Shown here piece after piece: positions 4,606-5,497 of a stretch of DNA of 5,497 bases; positions within the stretch are counted from its first letter, which is position 1; each line of letters opens with the position of its first letter. Source of the DNA: Candidatus Egerieicola pullicola (GTDB taxonomy: Bacteria; Bacillota; Clostridia; Oscillospirales; Ruminococcaceae); assembly GCA_018712465.1 (NCBI GenBank), contig DVGY01000064.1, positions 1-5,497 of the forward strand. The letters are read 5' to 3'. The position numbers and the translations under genes were made by a program. Under the pieces are notes generated by a model. That model was not told the DNA's origin, made no database searches, and saw only the letters and a list, made by a program, of their open reading frames with translations.

Positions 4606-5497
4606 ATGATTCAGTACGATGACATTCGCGTGAAATTAAATAACCGCCGCCCTGAGCTGGCGGAGTTGAAAGACGCCCTCCAGTTGGATCGGGCGGAAAA
4701 AGAAATTCAGGAGCTGGAGCACAAAGCGGCGGAACCCGGCTTTTGGGATAATATGGAAAAGGGCCAGGAGATTCTCCGGCGCACCACCCAGCTGCGGAAC
4801 AAGGTGGATGGCTACCGCAAATTGGAAAGTTTGGCGGATGACATCGAAACCATGATCCAGCTGGCGGAGGAGGAGGAAGACCCTTCCATGGCGGATGAAG
4901 TCAAGGAAATGTACGAAACCTTCGAGCACGATCTGGAGGAACAAACCCTCTCTACCCTGCTCACCGGGGAGTATGACGACCACAACGCCATTTTGACCTT
5001 CCACGCCGGGGCCGGCGGCACCGAGGCTCAGGACTGGGTGGAGATGCTCTACCGGATGTACACCCACTGGGCGGAAAAGCACGGCTTTACCTACGACATC
5101 CTGGACTATCAGCCTGGGGACGATGCCGGTATCAAAAGCGCTTCCATTCAGATCAACGGCCTGAATGCCTATGGGTATCTCCGCAGTGAAAACGGAGTGC
5201 ACCGGCTGGTGCGGGTCTCTCCCTTTGACGCCTCCGGACGGCGGCACACCTCCTTTGCTTCTTTGGAGGTCATGCCGGAAATCGACGACACCATCCAGGT
5301 GGACATCCGGGACGAGGACATCAAAATGGACGTATTCCGTTCCTCCGGCGCCGGCGGTCAGCACATCAACAAAACCTCTTCGGCGGTGCGTCTGACCCAT
5401 ATCCCCACCGGCATTGTGGTGTCCTGCCAGACGGAACGGAGCCAGTTCCAAAACCGGGACACCGCCATGAAGATGCTGAAATCCAAGCTGTTTGAAA
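4606..5497 (+). CDS. prfB: Peptide chain release factor 2 (RF2), 3' end missing
   Basis: The frame opens at ATG 4606, 8 nt after AAAGGAG (4591-4597), and is uninterrupted to the right edge: 297 residues of a protein that is usually about 365-370. It shows the RF2 layout: an N-terminal helical domain with AEPGFWD (42-48), GEYDDHNAILTFHAGAGGTEAQDW (about 121-144), the stop-codon-reading tripeptide Ser205-Pro206-Phe207, and SGAGGQHINKTSSAVR with the catalytic GGQ at 250-252. SPF, not PxT, assigns it to RF2, which reads UGA and UAA and triggers peptide release on the ribosome. Most bacterial prfB genes have an in-frame UGA near codon 25 that needs a +1 frameshift and gives autoregulation. Here the matching region (about residues 20-32, LKDALQLDRAEKE) is read straight through. 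About 70 C-terminal residues lie outside the window. Confidence 0.96.
   Translation, partial: MIQYDDIRVKLNNRRPELAELKDALQLDRAEKEIQELEHKAAEPGFWDNMEKGQEILRRTTQLRNKVDGYRKLESLADDIETMIQLAEEEEDPSMADEVKEMYETFEHDLEEQTLSTLLTGEYDDHNAILTFHAGAGGTEAQDWVEMLYRMYTHWAEKHGFTYDILDYQPGDDAGIKSASIQINGLNAYGYLRSENGVHRLVRVSPFDASGRRHTSFASLEVMPEIDDTIQVDIRDEDIKMDVFRSSGAGGQHINKTSSAVRLTHIPTGIVVSCQTERSQFQNRDTAMKMLKSKLFE

Noticed and set aside
4646..4700. RF2 frameshift signal
   Set aside because: No in-frame TGA, and no shift of frame is needed to join the N-terminal and central domains.
4636..5451. Minus-strand frame of 271 codons
   Set aside because: It is the shadow of prfB, whose plus-strand frame is open from 4606 to the window end with full RF2 motifs.

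Overview
The window reads as a chromosomal segment of a low-motility-of-guess Gram-positive anaerobe of class Clostridia, possibly an Oscillospirales/Ruminococcaceae-type lineage. This is inferred from the L27 leader peptide with its dedicated protease Prp, a Mini-III RNase, consensus SigA-type promoter boxes, AAAGGAG ribosome binding sites and moderately high GC in the housekeeping genes. The placement below class level is a guess.

Layout: (1) Bases 1-1424 hold the 3' part of an AT-rich gene for a multi-spanning GT-C-type membrane glycosyltransferase, cut by the left edge. (2) Bases 1425-1614 are a regulatory block: an AT-rich stretch with a 16-bp perfect palindrome, a perfect TTGACA-17-TATAAT promoter, and a structured GC-rich leader that resembles the ribosomal protein L21 leader. 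(3) Bases 1615-2535 are the conserved cluster rplU (L21), prp (protease) and rpmA (L27), closed by a hairpin-plus-T terminator. (4) Directly behind that terminator are obgE (ribosome assembly GTPase) and mrnC (Mini-III, 23S rRNA maturation), closely spaced. (5) On the minus strand, at 4330-4506, is a 58-residue Asn/Gln-rich protein gene that is too short for routine ORF lists. It has its own strong ribosome binding site, a terminator and a possible forespore-type promoter. (6) Divergent from it, prfB (peptide chain release factor 2) starts at 4606 and runs off the right edge. No programmed-frameshift stop codon is present.

Functionally, 1615-4292 is a large-ribosomal-subunit module. L21 and L27 are 50S proteins, Prp trims L27, ObgE checks 50S assembly and Mini-III matures 23S rRNA. 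RF2 adds translation termination. The two elements that do not fit this theme are the AT-rich glycosyltransferase at the left and the small Asn/Gln-rich gene at the right. The latter is the least understood item in the window, and a possible spore-associated protein. I saw no tRNA, rRNA, CRISPR, insertion sequence or phage feature.
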